Source of the DNA: Paguma larvata
Lineage: Eukaryota; Chordata; Mammalia; Carnivora; Viverridae
Length of the DNA stretch: 64,000 bases
Reading direction: 5' to 3'
NCBI GenBank assembly: GCA_030068075.1
Contig: CM057825.1
Coordinates: 83,790,623-83,854,622, forward strand
Shown here one piece after another: positions 21,716 to 32,012 of this stretch (position 1 is its first letter; each line of letters starts with the position of its first letter). Under the pieces are notes generated by a model, which ran no database searches, was not told where the DNA came from, and saw nothing but the letters and a program-made list of their open reading frames with translations. Both the position numbers and the translations under genes were made by a program.

Positions 21716-22495
21716 AATGCTTTCATTTGTCATAAAGCACGTGGGCACTGGTAGTGGACGTAGTTTTAAAAACAGCCTTCCAGGGCTGTTTTGTGCCTCA
21801 TACTGTGTTTGTTAGGAGAGGTGGTTTAATTGCTTCTACAACTTGAGGCAGCGATGCTTGCGTCTTTGGGATTACTGTTTAGGAAATAATCACCAGCAAA
21901 GAAATCCATAGTTTGCTAATTTTCTGAAAAGAAATATATTTTTTGTTATGTTGCACAATTGTGTGTCATGTAATGGTAACTGAAATTTAAAAGTGGTTTG
22001 TTGGAAGACTTTTATCGTCTAAATGAGTTATTATTTTTAATGAAGATGAAAACATTGGCATCACAATTGGTCAAAAAACCCAGTTTCTTTCTTTCTTTTT
22101 CCAGTGTTTTGGCCTTTTGTAAACAGATGGTCAGATTAAAAGCTATCTAAATCATAGTGCCTCGGAGCAAAAATTTATAGATATTTGGAAAAGAAAATAT
22201 AGTTAGTGCATAAAAAATTCTTTGGGCCTCTTATTCAGAGAGTTTCATTAATTATCCTTCTTAGCTGATGACACCCTATTATCAGTGGTCAGGATAAGAA
22301 GCGTTTCTTGTTTTATGGTATTATTCTTTTACTTTGACCCTAATCCCCACTGTGGTTTTCTACCCCACCCAAATCTCCCCTAGGAGATCCCCCCTACATG
22401 TGTTTGAATAAGCCCTTGGATTGGTACTTGTCTTCGACAAATATGGAGTGGTTTTTATTTTGTACGTATCTCATGTTCCAACCTTGAGTTTTCTT
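21716..22495. other. AT-rich DNA, nothing recognised
   Basis: No repeat family or exon recognised. A C-rich patch ('ccccactgtggttttctacc', 'cctaggagatcccccc') lies near 22345-22400. Confidence 0.5.
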
Positions 22496-22508
22496 TTATC
22501 ATTTGTTG

Positions 22509-22719
22509 TATTTATTTTAATGTGTATTTAGTTTTGACAGAGAGACAGAAACAGAGTGTGAGTGGGGGAGGGGCCAAGAGAGGAGACACAGAATCTGAAG
22601 CAGGCTCCAGGCTCTGAGCTGTTAGCACTGAACCCAACACGGGCTTGAACTCAGGAACTGCCAGATCATGACCTGAGCCAAAGTTGGACGCTTAACCGAC
22701 TGAGCCACCCAGGTGCCCC
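22509..22719 (-). mobile_element. SINEC (tRNA-Lys) SINE
   Basis: Full-length minus-strand SINE: 'gtgggggaggggccaagag', 'gaagcaggctccaggctct', head end 'gagccacccaggtgcccc'. Exact 10-bp duplication 'tcatttgttg' at 22499-22508 and 22720-22729. Confidence 0.97.
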
Positions 22720-22734
22720 TCATTTGTTGCTTTT

Positions 22735-23047
22735 AGATTAGACATATTGTGGTGTGTATTTTTAGTTAATTACTTCTAAACGTAGTTTATTCACATCTAA
22801 GTTACCTATCCAGGTAATGGATACCTGGGTTGTCTCCAGTATCACTCAAACAGTGCTGTGGTAAACATCTTCATACAGGTTCAGTATGATCTTATGTGTA
22901 TGTTTTTGAGGGTGTATATCTAGGAGTGGGATTGTAGGGTCAGAGCATTGGGGCTTACCTCAGCATTTTCTCCAGTGGCTTATTCATTTATCTCTTTTGA
23001 TAAAATTTTGTATCATTTGACCGGTGTCCTTTGACCATTTATAGGCA
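22735..23047 (-). mobile_element. Old L1 3' UTR fragment
   Basis: Minus-strand old L1 sequence: 'gtgctgtggtaaacatcttc', 'tcttatgtgtatgtttttga', 'atctaggagtgggattgtag', 'ttctccagtggcttattc', then 'cctttgaccatttataggc'. Confidence 0.7.
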
Positions 23048-23066
23048 TTTAAAATTTTTTTTCTAT

Positions 23067-23101
<35 letters not shown>

Positions 23102-23239
23102 ATGAATCCCCAGTAGGCTCTGTGCTGTCCAGGCAGAGCCCGATGCAGAGTTCTACCTCATGAACTGAACTATGAGATCATGACCTGAACTGAAATGAAG
23201 TCGGAGGCTCAACTGATTGAGCCGCCCAGGCACCCCTAA
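23048..23239 (-). mobile_element. SINEC (tRNA-Lys) SINE
   Basis: Minus-strand SINE with a (GA)n-expanded middle at 23070-23098, then 'gtaggctctgtgctgtcc', 'tgagatcatgacctgaact' and 'gagccgcccaggcacccc'. Duplication 'ttataggca' at 23039-23047 and 23240-23248. Confidence 0.95.
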
Positions 23240-23249
23240 TTATAGGCAG

Positions 23250-23945
23250 TTTTTAAAAACTTTTTTATTGTAGCAAAATAAATTTTTGTTATGTATATAA
23301 CCAAATTTACAATTTTAACCATTTTTCAGTGGCATTAAGGATAGTCACACTGTTCTGGAACCATCAACACCATCCATCTCCAGAACTTTTTTTCATTTCC
23401 AAACTAAAACTCTATACCCCACTAAACAATAGCTTCCCATTCCTTCCTGTCCCCAGCCCCTGGCAAGCACCATTGTACTTTTTTCTCTATGAATTTAACT
23501 ATTCTAGGTACCTCGTATAAATGAAATCATGCAGTATTTTTTTCTTTTGTGACTTTATTTTACTTAGTATGTCTTTAAGTTTAATCCATGTTGTAACATG
23601 TGTCAGAATTTCCTTCTTTTTTGAAATCAAGTGTTCTATTGTATATATGTTTGTGTATATATATATTACATTTTTAAACACCCATTCATCCATCAATGGA
23701 CACTTGAATTGCCTTCCCCTTTTAGCTACTGTGAATAGTGCTGCTATGAATATGGGTGGACACGTACCCGTTCAAGTCTCTGCTTTCAATTCTTTTGAGT
23801 ATTTATTCAGAAATGGAATTGCCAGAGCTTCTGTTAACTTTACTTTTATGTTTTATGGAGCTACTGTTTTCCATAGCGTCTGCATCATTTTACAGTCAGC
23901 ACACTAGGGTTCTCATTTCTCTATAGTCTTACCAACATTTGTTTA
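23250..23945 (-). mobile_element. Old L1 3' UTR
   Basis: Minus-strand: 'tttaaccatttttcagtggc', 'accatcaacaccatccatct', 'ccctggcaagcaccattg', 'gctgctatgaatatgggtgg', 'acacgtacccgttcaagtct'. The frames at 23329-23520 and 23521-23907 (plus) and 23499-23696 (minus) are incidental. Confidence 0.82.
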
Positions 23946-23984
23946 CAAATTTTTAAAAAGAGAACTCTATATTGTAGTAGTTAT

Positions 23985-24080
23985 AATAGCTAACAATAAG
24001 TAAGAGCTTTATTGTGTGCAGAGGTCCTGTTGTATGTGCTTCTCATGTATAGAAACATTTAGTCTCGTGTATAGAAACAA
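23985..24080 (+). mobile_element. Possible MIR fragment
   Basis: 'taagagctttattgtgtgca' and 'gtcctgttgtatgtgcttct' resemble the MIR 5' core (family: catttattgagcgcttac). Weak. Confidence 0.4.
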
Positions 24081-24314
24081 TGAAACAAAATTGATAGTGA
24101 TGATTATTGAAGCTGGGTGATATGGTTCATTAATCTTATCTCTCTACTGTTATGTAAATTTGAAAATTTTTGTAATAGAAAGTTGAGGGATTTTTGGAAT
24201 TTTATGTTCCCTAATTTGTAAATTCGTAATGTTAGTACATCACTAAATACATTTTCTTTTGCATTAACATCAGAAGAAATCAATTTATAAAATTATGACC
24301 CAGTAATAATAATA

Positions 24315-24420
24315 ATAGTTCCAGTAGTTTAGTATTTATATTTCAGGCCTTGGGCTAAGGCTTTTTCACATTCATACCTTTTCAAAGTAAATTTTATTAA
24401 TTTCATTTGAAAAGAACCAT
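24315..24420 (+). mobile_element. Possible MIR fragment
   Basis: After an (AAT)n tract, 'tttcaggccttgggctaagg' and 'ctttttcacattcatacct' resemble the MIR core (family: gccaggcactgttctaagc). Weak. Confidence 0.4.
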
Positions 24421-24640
24421 GCTTTTGGAGTTCATTACTTAGTCCAAAGGCTTCTCTTCATCTCTTCCTTAGTTTGCCATTTGTCTCCGAAGTGGAGGAA
24501 GGCCCGAGCCCAGGACTGGCACTAATAATGGAATAGATGACCTGGGTGAAAGTGTAGGTCTGGGTGAAAGTTCATGTTGGGTCCAAAATTAAAGGTTATG
24601 AGAAACAGAGTTCAGTCTCAGTGATTTCAACATGGCACAG

Positions 24641-24745
24641 TGCTGGCTCTACTATGAAATCAATAGCCATCTGTATATTGAGTGCTGTGTATCTGTTTTA
24701 AGGATCAGATATTCAAGACTTTGAAGAGCTCATAGAATTCTTATT
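24641..24745 (+). repeat. Unknown dispersed repeat, copy A
   Basis: About 105 bp that recurs in the same orientation at 26066-26177. Shared blocks: 'gaaatcaatagccatc' / 'gaaatcaacagccatc', 'tgtatctgttttaa' in both, 'agactttgaagagc' / 'cgaatttgaagatc', 'tagaattc' in both. I do not recognise the family. Confidence 0.7.
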
Positions 24746-25690
24746 CAGAACTCTTTATTACCTGATAAATTGGGGAAGTGGGTAATTTCTCCAAAATAAA
24801 AATAAAATAGTCCTAAAACCTAGTGTTTAACTTTGTTAGAATTTACTTATTTGGAATTTCAAATATTCTGTGTAGTAGGTACAGTGATCATTTTGGTATG
24901 GGTAAATTTTTTTATACTTTTAAAACTTTAATAGAAATTTTTCTTGCAGTCTTAATCCTAAAAGAATTTTGTCACTTTATCCTAAAAAAAAAAAAACACA
25001 CTTTCTGATAGGAGCCACTAAAATGCCACTCTAAATGTCTCTGTGTACGTTAGTTACATTAGTGAATTCTGAGCGTTAAACACAATTTATGTCTTCCTTT
25101 TTGTTTAGTTTGGTGTATTTTATAAAGATTTAAAAATGAAGAATCATTAAAAGGAACTGCAGTGATAAATGAGATGATTGTAGCTGACCTTTGTAAGAGA
25201 GATAATTACTCATCAGTCTTCAGTGTTTCTTAGCAACACCAAGTACTCCTACCCTGAGAATTTTCATATTCTTCTTCAAACACACATTTGGAAAATTTTA
25301 TATGACCTGATGGTTGTCCATCTGTCCTGAAGCTCTCACTGCTTCTTCATTACCTAATGTCCTCATTAAACTTCATATTCATACAATATATTCTTTCAGC
25401 TTAATAAACCACATTTGACTTGAGAATCATTTGGCTTGTCAGAATCCTAAAAGATTTCTGAGAAATAAATTTCTTTTCTGTATGGTGAAGCTAAAAGTTC
25501 TTGGAAGTATGTTTTCATAAAAAAACAAGTATAAAAATATTGCCTTGGGAGCTAGCTAGCTATTGTTCTTAGTTTCTAGGGGAGTAGTTTAATCACTTGT
25601 GATAAAGAAATAGCTTGGCTATATTTTGGCAAGTTGACTTGAATTCAGTTTAAATCATAATTTATGAAAACACTAGGTTCATAGAGAATG
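24746..25690. other. AT-rich DNA, nothing recognised
   Basis: Apart from an A tract near 24981-24996 I see no feature. The plus frame 24823-25008 is low-complexity and ends in the A tract. Confidence 0.5.
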
Positions 25691-25694
25691 TTGT

Positions 25695-25990
25695 ATTCCT
25701 TCATCCTTCATCCATTCAACAAATATTTATTGAGCACTTACAACATGCCAGGCTCAGTGATAGGCCCTAGGGATACAGTGATGAGCAAAAACTTGGGGTC
25801 TCTGCCCTCCAGAAAAGGATCGTGGTTGTCTTGAGAGCATGTAACAGGAGAGCCTGATCTGGGCATGTAAGGAAAAGCCTTTTCCTAGGAGTGTGCCTTA
25901 GCTGCTCTCCGAAGAGCATTCTAGTAGAGCTTGTGCAGTGGAGACCAGAGGGCACACTGAAGACCTGTAAAAAGGTTAGAGAAGCTGGAA
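25695..25990 (-). mobile_element. L2 LINE 3' end
   Basis: Minus-strand L2: 'catccattcaacaaatattt', 'attgagcacttacaacatgc', 'caggctcagtgataggccct', 'agggatacagtgatgagc', 'tctctgccctccag'. The first 120 bp match well; beyond about 25830 similarity is poor. Confidence 0.85.
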
Positions 25991-26065
25991 TTCAGAGAGT
26001 GAACACCTGCAAGATACGTCTTGTGAGAAAATTGGTTTTGAGAAAGAACCTCATTCTTTGTAGAT

Positions 26066-26177
26066 GCTTTATACGGACTACGAAATCAACAGCCATCGTT
26101 ATATTCTATGTATCTGTTTTAAAGTAATACATGATTTTCAGATACTCACGAATTTGAAGATCCCTTAGAATTCATTT
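26066..26177 (+). repeat. Unknown dispersed repeat, copy B
   Basis: Direct, diverged copy of the 24641-24745 sequence about 1.4 kb away, with a small insertion ('gtaatacatgattt') relative to copy A. It lies just upstream of a promoter-like block. Confidence 0.7.
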
Positions 26178-26216
26178 TTCCCGTATGGTGTTTCAATGCC
26201 CTAAACAGTATTCCAT

Positions 26217-26285
26217 TCTGATTGGCCAACTCCTGCTCGAGTATAAATAGTCCAGTAGCACGGCCCTTCTCTTTCTTTCTTCCTT
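26217..26285 (+). promoter_or_regulatory. Promoter-like CCAAT/TATA block (unproven)
   Basis: 'ctgattggccaactcctgct' holds an inverted CCAAT (ATTGG at 26221-26225), followed by TATAAATA at 26242-26249, a CpG ('gcacgg') and a CT-rich start-like region. The layout recalls a small-gene promoter, such as a histone type, but the spacing is short and no open gene follows: a SINE begins 65 bp downstream. Could be chance or the relic of a lost gene. Confidence 0.2.
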
Positions 26286-26314
26286 GGAACCAGCTTCATT
26301 TTCAGATACCTTTA

Positions 26315-26545
26315 TTTTTTTTTTAAATTTTTTTTAACATTTTATTTATTTTTGAGAGACAGAGACAGAGCGTGAGCAGGGGAAGGGCAGAGAGAGAGAG
26401 AGGGAGGGAGACATAGAATCCAAAGCAGGCTCCAGGCTCTGAGCTGGCAGCACAGAGCCCGACGTGGAGCTCGAACTCACAGACCGTGAGATCACAACCT
26501 GAGCCAAAGTCGGCCACTTAACCGACTGAGCCACCCAGGCGCCCC
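26315..26545 (-). mobile_element. SINEC_Fc-type SINE, young copy
   Basis: Minus-strand near-consensus SINE: 'tttatttatttttgagagac', 'gcaggggaagggcagagag', 'cacagagcccgacgtggag', head end 'gagccacccaggcgcccc'. Exact 13-bp duplication 'tcagataccttta' at 26302-26314 and 26546-26558. Minus frames through it are not genes. Confidence 0.97.
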
Positions 26546-26677
26546 TCAGATACCTTTAGTTATTGAAGAGTTCTTCGTTACACAAAGCCAAAGTTTTGGT
26601 ATCTACTCATTGATTGTAGTTCTCTAAGGCAAATTGAACAAGTCCGGTTCATTTTTAGAATCTTTCGTGTATGTGAA

Positions 26678-26873
26678 GGGGCGCCTGGGTGGCTCAGTCA
26701 GTTAAACGTCCGATTTCGACTCAGGTCATGATCTCACTGTTTTGGGTTTGAGTCCTGCATCAGACTCTGTGCTGACAGCTCAGACCCTGGAGCCTGCTTC
26801 AGATTCTATGTCTTCCTCTCTCTGCCCCTCCCCTGCTTGCACTCTGTCTCTCTCTCAAAAATAAATAAAAAAC
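26678..26873 (+). mobile_element. SINEC_Fc-type SINE
   Basis: Plus-strand: 'ggggcgcctgggtggctcag', 'ctcaggtcatgatctcactg', 'tgctgacagctcagaccct', CT middle, 'caaaaataaataaaaaac' tail. No clear target duplication. Confidence 0.96.
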
Positions 26874-26934
26874 ACCTTTTATGTGTGCAAAAGTTACTGA
26901 TGTATAGCTACAAGTATCTCTTTTCCAGACTCCC

Positions 26935-27060
26935 CCCCCCAATATTTAAAAATTTCAAATATATACAAAAGAAGACAGGATAGTAGAATGAAACACCCTT
27001 CCTCCCCTACTCTGCATGTACCATTGCCCATCTTCAACAATTACCAACCCATGTCTCTGT
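26935..27060. mobile_element. Possible old L1 3' fragment
   Basis: 'aatttcaaatatatacaaaa', 'gatagtagaatgaaacaccc' and 'cttcaacaattaccaaccca' resemble a widespread old mammalian repeat that I cannot name with confidence. Confidence 0.45.
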
Positions 27061-27064
27061 TTGA

Positions 27065-27240
27065 TTGACAGATATTTCATGAGTACTTCCTTTGTACTAG
27101 GTGCTGTGCTGGTTTCCCGAGGTATAGAAAAAGACCTGACATAGGCCTTAAGGAGTTCCTTTTTGGTAGAGAAAAAAATAAGAAAATCAGTTAAAATAGT
27201 ACACAGCATGATGCATAAAGTCATCTAATTTGGTAGAGAA
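27065..27240 (-). mobile_element. L2 LINE 3' end
   Basis: Minus-strand L2: 'gacagatatttcatgagtac', 'ttcctttgtactaggtgctg', 'tgctggtttcccgaggtata', then 'aaggagttcctttttggtag'. Confidence 0.7.
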
Positions 27241-27244
27241 TTGT

Positions 27245-28855
27245 GTGATTATAAAGAAAAAGTGAAAGAAAGGCCCTTTACCCTGCTGATAAATGGTAGA
27301 ATTGGGGGAGCAAGGGAGAATTAGTTTACAAATTTAGGCTCTGGAATTGCTTTCAGAAAGTCATGGGAAAAAGGGAGCAAGGTAAGCCAAAGTTCATCAA
27401 ACATTAGGCTGTCACTAAAATAGAAACCCTCATTGGTATGTAAAATCTTGTGTCTATATATACTTAAGTAGATATCTTTAGGGAGAACATTCTTAGCATG
27501 AGACCCTCAGAGTTTTATACCAAATAGGTCCATTGTATAGTCTCTATAAGGGAATTGGATTTTGTAGTAGTTAAGTATTTCGGTAATGGTCATCTCAACA
27601 CTCTTGAGGGTTAAAAAGCCAAAAGAGACTTAGAGACAGAAGTTCAGTCAAGTGTTTATTGCACATAGATAGGAAAGTAAATATTATACTCTTCTTATAG
27701 CTGAGAAATCTAGTGTTTACATATATGTATTGATTATATATCTGAAAATAGGAAAGAATTGGTTTTATTAGTATATCCAGAGGTCAGGGACTCAGTATAT
27801 GGAGAAATAGATATCATACATACCCCAAGTAAAAACGTTCTTTAGACATCTTTAGGGTCCTCGCTTAATCCAGTTTGAGCTGCATGTTGTGTGGACCAGG
27901 GAAGAGTTAAAGTGTTAAATTATGTCCAAATCTATTCTTACCTGTTGTGCTTACGAAAGATGCATCCTTAATGTTGATCTTGATACTTATCTAGATATGT
28001 CCTGCCTATAATTTTAGACCTATATAATGTCTTTCAGTATAACCACACCAGAGCATAAGCATATATGTGCACATACAACTAATGCAGAAGTGCAGTGTCC
28101 TTTTATAGCTTTTCCAACTGAGGAAACAGATACTGTTTACAGTATATTCCAGACAAATTGGAAGCAGGTGTCTTTGCAGCCACTCTTTCACTTTGTACTT
28201 GCTTGCATCTATACTACGTGTGTCTCTGTGGCTTTTTTCTTTCCTAGTGTTCTGGGATAGATGTGTGAGAAAAAACTGTAGCTTTTTTTATTCATTCATA
28301 ATGTCATGTGCTTGAAGACCATAGATGATTATTCGATCACTCCTTTTATGTATGATTTGCTTGTTTATTTCTTCTATTTACTATTCAAGAGTTACATATA
28401 TTGTCAAGTCTGGCAAAAATGATTATCCCTGATTAAGTTTTAGAAAATATGTTAGAAATTTCATTGATATATAGCTTTGTGGTGCATTTTGTTCATGCAT
28501 ATGATCATTTGTTACGTTTGAGTGTTCGTGAAATGGAATTATTTGAAAATTTGTGTAAATTATCATTAAAAATGAAATAAAATGACAAAGTTTATCCTTT
28601 CAAATTGATTGGATTTAACTGTTATTGAAATCATATTATTCTCCACAAAGCAGACTTGCAGAAGTCTTACTTCTTATTTGTGTCTCAATCATACAATTTA
28701 AATAAGTCATATCTCCCTTTAGACCTGTCCCAGCCTATTGAACATTTTTATATGGTTTCCATAGTGAACATATGGATAAGATCGGTGGCTACATAAATTA
28801 TCTGGGATAGATTTTATGAACAGTATCGGAAATCAATCTCAGAATTTGGTGTCAC
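27245..28855. other. AT-rich DNA, nothing recognised
   Basis: 1.6 kb without a recognised repeat. Small frames at 28006-28191 (minus) and 28027-28260 (plus) overlap each other and show no feature. Confidence 0.45.
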
Positions 28856-28864
28856 TATTATTAT

Positions 28865-29180
28865 TATTTTTTTTAATGCTCTGTTTGTAGTATAGTGTAC
28901 TGACAGTGTAGTAGGTAAAACACATAGTTTTAGCCCTTGAAGAGTTTACATTCTAATGAGGGAGAAAGACTAGTGTATAAATAACTCGAATGGAATATAT
29001 GATGTAAAAGAGACAGAAATAAAACCTAGAAAAAAAAAAGATTATTTCATCTTAGGCATTTCTTAAAGGATGTGATACTTGAACTGGGCCTTAAGTAACT
29101 GGTAGAAAATTGGTATGGGAAGATTCAGGAAAAGGCCATTTCAGACTCAGTACCTAACATAAAGAGGGAGAGTAGTAGCC
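28865..29180 (-). mobile_element. L2 LINE fragment
   Basis: Minus-strand L2 interior: 'cttgaagagtttacattct', 'aatgagggagaaagactagt', 'gatacttgaactgggcctta', 'ggaaaaggccatttcagac'. A (TTA)n tract precedes it at 28855-28870. Confidence 0.7.
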
Positions 29181-29260
29181 AAGTGTATCATTGAAGAGTC
29201 CCTAGTGGTCCTGCATAAGAGCAGTTGGGGCGCATGTGGCTGTTAGACTGGAAAAATTGG

Positions 29261-29483
29261 TGGGGTGCCTGGGTCAACCAGTTGAGTACCTGACTCTTGA
29301 TTTCTGCTCAGGTCATTATCCTAGGGTCACGGGATTGGGCCCCAAGGTGGATTCCATGCTGAGTGTAGAGCCTGCTTGGGATTCTCTCTCTCTGACTCTC
29401 TCTTTCTTTCTCTCTCTCACTCCCTCTCCCTCCATCCCTCCCTCTGTCCCTTTCCCCTACTCATGTGCTTTCTCACTCTCTCT
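29261..29483 (+). mobile_element. SINEC (tRNA-Lys) SINE, older form
   Basis: Plus-strand with shortened head ('ggggtgcctgggtcaacc'), 'tctgctcaggtcattatcct', 'gagcctgcttgggattctc' and a long CT-rich middle (29382-29460). Exact 10-bp duplication 'gaaaaattgg' at 29251-29260 and 29484-29493. The plus frame 29236-29499 is read through the element only. Confidence 0.95.
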
Positions 29484-29589
29484 GAAAAATTGGGTTTGAC
29501 TATCTTTTAAGGATGTGTAGATCTTATTTGTTAGGTAGTAGACAACGCTTGAAGATTATAGAACATCTCTTACGTATCAGAACTGAACA

Positions 29590-29770
29590 TGTCTTGTGAT
29601 TTATTTATAACAACTTTTGTCTCGTAGATATTACACCCCTCATTTTAAATAGGAGAAGCATGACACCAAGAGGAGCTAACTGACTTACCCAAGGTCTCAT
29701 GACTAGTAACTGTCAGAGCTGGGATTCAAACCAAATCTTCTTTTGAATCTGCATGCTTCTTCTTTTTCAA
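29590..29770 (+). mobile_element. MIR SINE
   Basis: MIR core: 'cattttaaataggagaagc', 'gctaactgacttacccaagg', 'tctcatgactagtaactg', 'tcagagctgggattcaaacc'. Confidence 0.85.
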
Positions 29771-29779
29771 GTGGAAGAA

Positions 29780-31275
29780 GGAGACAGTCAGGCTAAATCT
29801 TAAGAATGTTATCAAAGCAGTTGGTTTCTTGAATTAAGGAGTAATACCATACAGACATGGTGGCTGGTTCAGACAAGTGGTAATATGAAATTTGAATTTA
29901 GGTTGGTACAATAGGAGTGAAAAGGAGAGTTTATTATTATGAGATTAAGTGGCCTGGATAATTAAGAACGCATGCATTTAGGAGGTACTATGAGTTGCCT
30001 GTGAGAAATGGTGAAACATGAAATGAGAGAGCCAAAGAGTGTACAATCATATAAGTCAAAACAAGGAAGTTTTAAAAATGGGATAATGAATATTATTAAA
30101 TACTATGTAGATCTGAAGGTATATGAAGAACAAGTAAACCTCATTTGGTGTTAGATGACACTGGAGACTCCTTTGAGGATGACTTTCAGACTGGTATGAT
30201 TAGAAACTAAATTATGAGGGATTGAGGAGTGAGTTGGAAGATTAGGAAGGAGTCAGTGATATAGAGTCTCAAAAATAGTGAAGAAAGTGGAAGTGATAGC
30301 TCAAAGACAAGGCAAAGAATTTTAATTATTGAGGGAAATGAATTAATTTGTGAAAGCTACAAAGGGATTGGTCATAAGAAAGGGGTTGAGGATTTTAGAG
30401 AGGGAATAATTGGTGGTTCACCGTCTTAAAGGAGAGGGGAGGATTTGACACAGGTGTATGGGCTAACCTTTGAGAGAAAAAAGAGCTCTTCTTGTGAATT
30501 GGGAGGGAGAGAAAATATGATTTTTCTATGTATAAATGAGTTACTTTTAATTTAAAGGAGGAGCTTAGTGGCTCATGTTAAAAGATCTATAAGTTTTTTG
30601 AAGGAAAAGAGGGGTCATTTGCTAAGAGTTAGGTGGTGAGAACTTTGAGAAACAGGAAAAAATCTGGAGCAACTGCTGTGGTCAAAGAATAAAACAGAAT
30701 GAGTATTCCCCAAAGCAAGAATTTCTAGCCAAGAATCTAACCATACATTTTTATCAGAACCAACTGGCATCCATTAGTGTCAATAGTCTGAGGGGTCAAA
30801 ATGGAGATGTTATGTGGTGAATTTGCTCAATATTAGGAATTGGCAGTTGGGCAATGAAAGGTTAAGTGAGTGAGGATTCTAGGTTAGCAGTTAGAGCATA
30901 ATTGACATTTTAAATCCTTATTTCATAGACTGATATATGGAAGCCTTCCATGTTGATACAAATGTACATTCTTAATAGTGATTGAATAGATAAAACAATA
31001 TTACCACATCTAACCTTCAAAACTTTATTCTTCCCATCTTACCTTATCCATTCTGCTTCAGTTGAACTCAAATATGGAAGCATCATGGTGTGGTGGATTT
31101 GTATTTCATTCAGGAAATACTTGGTTTGAAGGAATGACACCGCAAGTGACAAAAAGAAAAGCTGAAGTACAGAACTTGCCCTCTAATAACTTCAAAATAC
31201 TGTTGAAAGATATAAATAAATAAATGCAAAGACATCCCATGATCATAGATCAGAGGACTCACTATTGTCATCCCT
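29780..31275. other. Purine-rich unclassified DNA
   Basis: Strand-biased, purine-rich plus strand (for example 'ggagagggaataattgg', 'aaaggagaggggaggattt') that may be a badly decayed LINE or LTR, but I cannot assign it. No exon seen. Confidence 0.4.
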
Positions 31276-31277
31276 GA

Positions 31278-32012
31278 TAATGAGCATCTTTTCATGGCGT
31301 TATTGACCATTCATTTATCTTCTTTGTACAAATATTTATTCAGATATTTTGCCCATTGTTTTACATATGCTGTAATTTATTGCTGACCTATAGAAGTTTT
31401 TAATATATTATAGGTACAAGTCCCTTGCCAGAAATATAATTTGCCAAATTTTCTCCCACTCAATGGGTCATTTTCTCACTTTCATGATACTGTCCTTTGA
31501 AGCACAAAAGTTTTACATTTTGATAAGCTCACTTCTGTTAAATTTACTCCTAAGGATTTTATTCTTTTTGATGCATTTTAAATGGAGTTTTTTTTTCCTT
31601 CTAACTTTCACTTCTGGATTGTTCATTACTAATGTATAGAAATTCAATTGACTTTTGTATATTGAACTTGTATCTTGCAAACTTGCTGAACTCACTGATT
31701 AGTTTTAATAATTTTTCGTGAATTTCTTAGTGAATTTCTTTATATGCGATTTTATTTGCAAAGGGATAGCTTTACTTTTTCGTTTCCCTTTTGGATTTTT
31801 TTTTTTTTTTTTTTGTGCTATCTGTTCTGAGTAGAATCTCCAATACAATATTCAATAGAAGAGTTGACAATGAATATCCTTTTCTTATTCCTGATTTTAG
31901 AGGAAAATCTTTTAATCTTTTACCATTATGTGTGACACTAGCTGTATTTTTTTCCTGGATTCAATCAGGTTGAGGAAATTGCCTTCTATTCTTAGTTTCT
32001 TGAATGTCTTAT
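31278..32012 (-). mobile_element. L1 ORF2 3' part
   Basis: Minus-strand L1: 'gagcatcttttcatggcgtt', 'aagtttttaatatattatag', 'tacaagtcccttgccagaaa', 'ttctcccactcaatgggtc', 'ctcctaaggattttattct', 'gttgacaatgaatatccttt', 'caatcaggttgaggaaattg'. It stops near 32013 and resumes at about 32742. Confidence 0.88.
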
